Positions 6,830 through 9,098 of a stretch of 9,098 nucleotides of DNA are shown piece after piece. This DNA comes from Streptosporangiaceae bacterium (lineage in GTDB: Bacteria > Actinomycetota > Actinomycetes > Streptosporangiales > Streptosporangiaceae): the NCBI GenBank assembly GCA_030050125.1, contig JASIJN010000206.1, positions 1 through 9,098 of the forward strand. Reading direction: 5' to 3'. The stretch's first letter is position 1; every line of letters starts with the position of its first letter. Position numbers and translations under genes: made by a program. The notes beneath the pieces were generated by a model. The model did no database searches. It was not told where the DNA came from and worked only from the letters and a program-made list of their open reading frames with translations.

Positions 6830-6843
6830 CCGGCCGGTGCCGG
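6830..6843 (+). terminator. Hairpin after the oxidoreductase gene, possible terminator
   Basis: CCGGC (6830-6834) and GCCGG (6839-6843) form a 5-bp stem with a 4-nt CGGT loop, three bases after the stop codon at 6826. No U-tract follows. It could end the fadD19 operon before the DUF2237 gene, but such short GC-rich stems are frequent at this base composition. Confidence 0.25.
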
Positions 6844-6856
6844 GGCCGCCGTGCGC

Positions 6857-6862
6857 CATACT
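6857..6862 (+). promoter_or_regulatory. Possible -10 box for a leaderless DUF2237 mRNA
   Basis: CATACT lies six bases before the ATG at 6869 in an otherwise GC-only stretch and matches TATAAT at 4 of 6 positions. The spacing suits a leaderless transcript, in line with the absence of a Shine-Dalgarno sequence. No -35 box is recognisable at 16-18 bp upstream, so the call is weak. Confidence 0.35.
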
Positions 6863-6868
6863 TCTGGC

Positions 6869-7261
6869 ATGGCCGATCGAAACGTGCTGGGCGGCGAGCT
6901 GGAACCCTGCGGCACCGACCCGGTCACCGGGTTCTACCGGGACGGCTGCTGCAACACCGGTCCCGAGGACATCGGCAGCCACACGGTCTGCGCGGTGGTG
7001 ACCGCCGAGTTCCTCGAGCACCAACTGCAGATCGGCAACGACCTGATCACTCCGGCGCCGCACTTCCACTTCCCTGGCCTGGTACCGGGCGATCGCTGGT
7101 GCGTCACCGCGGCCAACTGGCTGCGCGCGCACCACGAGGGCGTCGCGGCCTACGTAGTGCTGGCCTCCACCCACGAGCGGGCGCTGGAGATCGTTCCGAT
7201 GGCCGCGCTTCGCGAGCACGCGATCGACGTCCCGCCGACCCCAGAAGCCCTCGGAGATTGA
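6869..7261 (+). CDS. DUF2237 family protein
   Basis: The 130-residue soluble protein matches the DUF2237 family (PF09996), small conserved bacterial proteins of unknown function. The family hallmark is the N-terminal block [20 protein letters not shown] (5-24) followed by [21 protein letters not shown] (25-45), then [23 protein letters not shown] (66-81) and ATHERALE-type residues near 100-107. Five cysteines (C14, C27, C28, C41, C78) sit in these blocks, which suggests a metal site or redox role, but this is only a guess. ATG 6869 is preferred over a GTG at 6851 because similarity starts just after it and a -10-like box lies between the two. It is 42 bp after the oxidoreductase gene and has no obvious link with its neighbours. 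Confidence 0.88.
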   Translation: MADRNVLGGELEPCGTDPVTGFYRDGCCNTGPEDIGSHTVCAVVTAEFLEHQLQIGNDLITPAPHFHFPGLVPGDRWCVTAANWLRAHHEGVAAYVVLASTHERALEIVPMAALREHAIDVPPTPEALGD

Positions 7262-7292
7262 ACGCCACGCCTCGGGGCGGGTCATCGCGCCA

Positions 7293-7298
7293 TAGGAT
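7293..7298 (+). promoter_or_regulatory. Possible -10 box for the dienelactone hydrolase gene
   Basis: TAGGAT fits the actinobacterial TANNNT pattern and would place a transcript start near 7305, leaving a short leader that contains the strong AGGAGGT ribosome-binding site at 7321-7327. No clear -35 hexamer lies at the right distance. Confidence 0.3.
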
Positions 7299-7331
7299 GA
7301 GGCGCCACCAGGGCCGCGCTAGGAGGTACCC

Positions 7332-8057
7332 ATGCCATCTCGTGTCGAGTCGGTGCCGACGCCCGACGGATCGTTCGATCTCAGCGTGTGGTTGCCGGAG
7401 ACCGGCCGGGGCCCTGGCCTGCTGCTGATCCAGGAGATCTTCGGCGTCAGCGACTACATCCGGGCGGTGGCCGAGGACCTGGCCGAGCTGGGCTACGTGG
7501 TCGGGGCGCCGGACCTGTTCTGGCGGCTCGAGCCCGGCTACGAGGCGGCGCACGACCCGGAGGGCCTGGCCAGTTCGCTGCAGATGGTCTCCAGGTTCGA
7601 CGTCGGGCAGGGAGTGGCCGACGCGGCCGTCGCGCTGGACCACCTGGCCGCGCTGCCCGAGGTGGAGGGGGGCATCGGCGTCATCGGGTTCTGCCTCGGC
7701 GGGACGATCGCGTACTTCCTGGCCGCGCAGGCCGAGCCCGATGCCGTGGTCTCGTTCTACGGCTCGGGCATCGCGGACAACCTCGACGCGCTGGACGCGA
7801 TCTCCAGCCCGCTGCAGTTCCACTTCGGCGGCAGCGATTCGTACATCCCGCGCGATCAGGTGGCCCGGGTGGAGCAGGCCGCGGCCGGGAAGAGCAACGT
7901 CGAGACGCACGTTGAAGAAGATGCCGGGCACGCCTTCCACAACCGGAAGTCGGACATGTTCCACATGCCCGAGGCCGCGGGCCGGGCCTGGCAGCGCACC
8001 GAGGAGTTCCTGCGCCGCCACCTCCCCACCCGGCAGCCGGCCACGCCAGGTTCCTGA
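7332..8057 (+). CDS. Dienelactone hydrolase family protein
   Basis: The 241-residue alpha/beta-hydrolase belongs to the dienelactone hydrolase family, whose best-known members open the lactone ring of dienelactones in chlorocatechol breakdown. The catalytic triad is complete: nucleophile C121 in GFCLGG (119-124), D169 in GGSDSYIP (166-173) and H200 in AGHAF (198-202). The QEIFGV segment (34-39) carries the glutamate that in DLH interacts with the resting cysteine, and APDLFWR (59-65) is also typical. The start is clear: AGGAGGT (7321-7327) lies a few bases before ATG 7332. No other aromatic-degradation gene is in the window, so the substrate may be another ester or lactone; many actinobacterial paralogues are uncharacterised. 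It probably forms its own short transcription unit. Confidence 0.9.
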   Translation: MPSRVESVPTPDGSFDLSVWLPETGRGPGLLLIQEIFGVSDYIRAVAEDLAELGYVVGAPDLFWRLEPGYEAAHDPEGLASSLQMVSRFDVGQGVADAAVALDHLAALPEVEGGIGVIGFCLGGTIAYFLAAQAEPDAVVSFYGSGIADNLDALDAISSPLQFHFGGSDSYIPRDQVARVEQAAAGKSNVETHVEEDAGHAFHNRKSDMFHMPEAAGRAWQRTEEFLRRHLPTRQPATPGS

Positions 8058-8058
8058 G

Positions 8059-8089
8059 CCCGAGCTCGGGATCTGGCCGGACGCCGGCC
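8059..8089. terminator. Two adjacent palindromes between hydrolase and helicase genes
   Basis: The perfect 12-bp palindrome CCCGAGCTCGGG (8059-8070) starts two bases after the hydrolase stop codon. Five bases later GGCCGG (8075-8080) and CCGGCC (8084-8089) form a 6-bp stem with a 3-nt ACG loop. Neither has a U-tract. Together they could act as a terminator of the hydrolase transcript or as protein-binding sites upstream of the helicase gene. Confidence 0.35.
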
Positions 8090-8112
8090 GCCGCAGACAA
8101 CGCTGACGGACG

Positions 8113-9098
8113 ATGACGCTCACCGACCAGATCCCCGAGACCACCGGGACGGGCCCCGCCCCCGGCCCCGGACCCGACGAACTTTTCAACGCCTTCGAAA
8201 GCTGGGCGGAAGGCAACGGCCTCTCCCTGTACCCGCACCAGGAGGAAGCGCTGATCGAGATCGTGTCCGGCGCCAACGTGATCCTGTCCACCCCGACCGG
8301 CTCCGGCAAGAGCCTGGTGGCGGCCGGTGCGCACTTCGCCGCGCTGGCGCGCGGCGAGCGCACGTTCTACACCGCGCCGGTCAAGGCGCTGGTATCGGAG
8401 AAGTTCTTCGCCCTGTGCGAGGCGTTCGGCCCGGAGAACGTCGGCATGATGACCGGCGACGCCAGCGTCAACCCGGGCGCGCCGGTCATCTGCTGCACCG
8501 CGGAGATCCTGGCCAACATCGCGCTGCGGGACGGCGCGGCGGCCGACGTCGGCCTGGTCGTGATGGACGAGTTCCACTTCTACGCCGATCCGGACCGCGG
8601 CTGGGCCTGGCAAGTGCCGCTGATCGAGCTGACGGCGGCCCAGTTCCTGCTGATGTCGGCCACGCTCGGCGACGTCACCAGGTTCGAGCGCGACCTGACC
8701 CGGCGCACCGGCCGGCCCACGGCCGTGGTCCGCTCGGCGGAGCGCCCGGTGCCGCTGCTGTACTCCTACGTGATCACGCCGCTGCACGAGACGCTGGAGG
8801 AGCTGCTGGCCACCCGGCAGGCGCCGGTCTACATCGTGCACTTCACCCAGGCCGCGGCGATCGAGCAGGCCCAGGCGCTGATGAGCGTCAATGTCTGCAC
8901 CCGCGCGGAGAAGGACGCCATCGCCGAGCTGATCGGCAACTTCCGGTTCACCGCCGGGTTCGGCAAGACCCTGTCGCGGCTGGTACGGCACGGCATCGGG
9001 GTGCATCACGCCGGCATGCTGCCCCGGTACCGGCGGCTGGTCGAGACCCTGGCCCAGGCCGGCCTGCTCAAGGTGATCTGCGGCACCGACACCCTCGG
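8113..9098 (+). CDS. DEAD/DEAH-box helicase, Ski2-like, DUF3516 family (5' part)
   Basis: The first 328 residues of a superfamily 2 helicase run off the right edge. The motifs are: Q-type [10 protein letters not shown] (38-47), motif [10 protein letters not shown] (59-67), Ia TAPVKAL (87-93), TGD (114-116), motif II DEFH (152-155), motif III SAT (182-184), and [16 protein letters not shown] (296-311) followed by GTDTL (324-328). The HHAGMLP block is typical of Ski2/Mtr4/HelY-type RNA helicases. The overall sequence matches the actinobacterial DUF3516 helicases, which usually run to about 830-850 residues, so over half of the gene is missing here. ATG 8113 is the earliest possible start, because an in-frame TGA sits at 8104-8106. 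No clear ribosome-binding site is visible. A role in RNA processing or turnover is inferred from the family. Confidence 0.9.
   Translation, partial: MTLTDQIPETTGTGPAPGPGPDELFNAFESWAEGNGLSLYPHQEEALIEIVSGANVILSTPTGSGKSLVAAGAHFAALARGERTFYTAPVKALVSEKFFALCEAFGPENVGMMTGDASVNPGAPVICCTAEILANIALRDGAAADVGLVVMDEFHFYADPDRGWAWQVPLIELTAAQFLLMSATLGDVTRFERDLTRRTGRPTAVVRSAERPVPLLYSYVITPLHETLEELLATRQAPVYIVHFTQAAAIEQAQALMSVNVCTRAEKDAIAELIGNFRFTAGFGKTLSRLVRHGIGVHHAGMLPRYRRLVETLAQAGLLKVICGTDTL

Noticed and set aside
7268..7279. Terminator hairpin CGCC-TCGG-GGCG after DUF2237
   Set aside because: The stem is only 4 bp, with no U-tract, and is expected often by chance at this GC content.
3233..7285. 1350-residue minus-strand open frame
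   Set aside because: Only its last 271 codons are the hydratase; the rest is the antisense of the fadD19, oxidoreductase and DUF2237 genes and is Arg/Gly/Val-rich low-complexity sequence.

Overview
This is a very GC-rich window with third-position G/C codon bias, short intergenic gaps and Mycobacterium-like gene families (TIGR00027 methyltransferase, FadD19/EchA19-type lipid genes, DUF2237, DUF3516 helicase). It most likely comes from a high-GC actinobacterium. The repeat-rich spacer and general style would fit the Streptosporangiales or a relative, but that is inference. No tRNA, rRNA, CRISPR array, transposase or phage gene is visible.

Layout. Positions 1-570 hold no convincing gene. A consensus-like promoter at 3-31 points left, out of the window, and another at 378-406 points right. 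Between them lie duplicated GC-rich blocks and two near-identical copies of a 48-bp inverted-repeat element (96-143, 277-324). An array of five to six 18-bp tandem repeats (435-542) follows in the presumed leader of the first gene. Next come a TIGR00027/LCM-type SAM methyltransferase (571-1446) and a TetR regulator (1448-2083), one base apart and surely cotranscribed. A YihY/BrkB-type membrane protein (2188-3225) follows on the same strand.

Positions 3233-6826 are a lipid/sterol-type catabolic module. An EchA19-like enoyl-CoA hydratase on the minus strand diverges from a FadD19-like acyl-CoA synthetase on the plus strand, which is followed closely by a nitronate monooxygenase-family flavoprotein. 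The 69-bp divergent promoter carries a KstR-like operator (4093-4106) overlapping a -10 box placed for a leaderless fadD19 mRNA. The same divergent pair exists in Mycobacterium tuberculosis (Rv3515c/Rv3516), where it serves cholesterol side-chain breakdown. The likely role here is CoA activation of a steroid or branched carboxylate and hydration of its enoyl-CoA; the oxidoreductase has no assigned substrate.

The right part holds a small DUF2237 protein (6869-7261), a dienelactone hydrolase-family enzyme (7332-8057) with an intact Cys-Asp-His triad, and the first 328 residues of a Ski2-like DUF3516 helicase (8113 to the edge). Most genes are ordinary members of known families. The least explained parts are the repeat-filled spacer at 32-377 and the 18-bp array. 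I do not see a clearly new multi-gene system.
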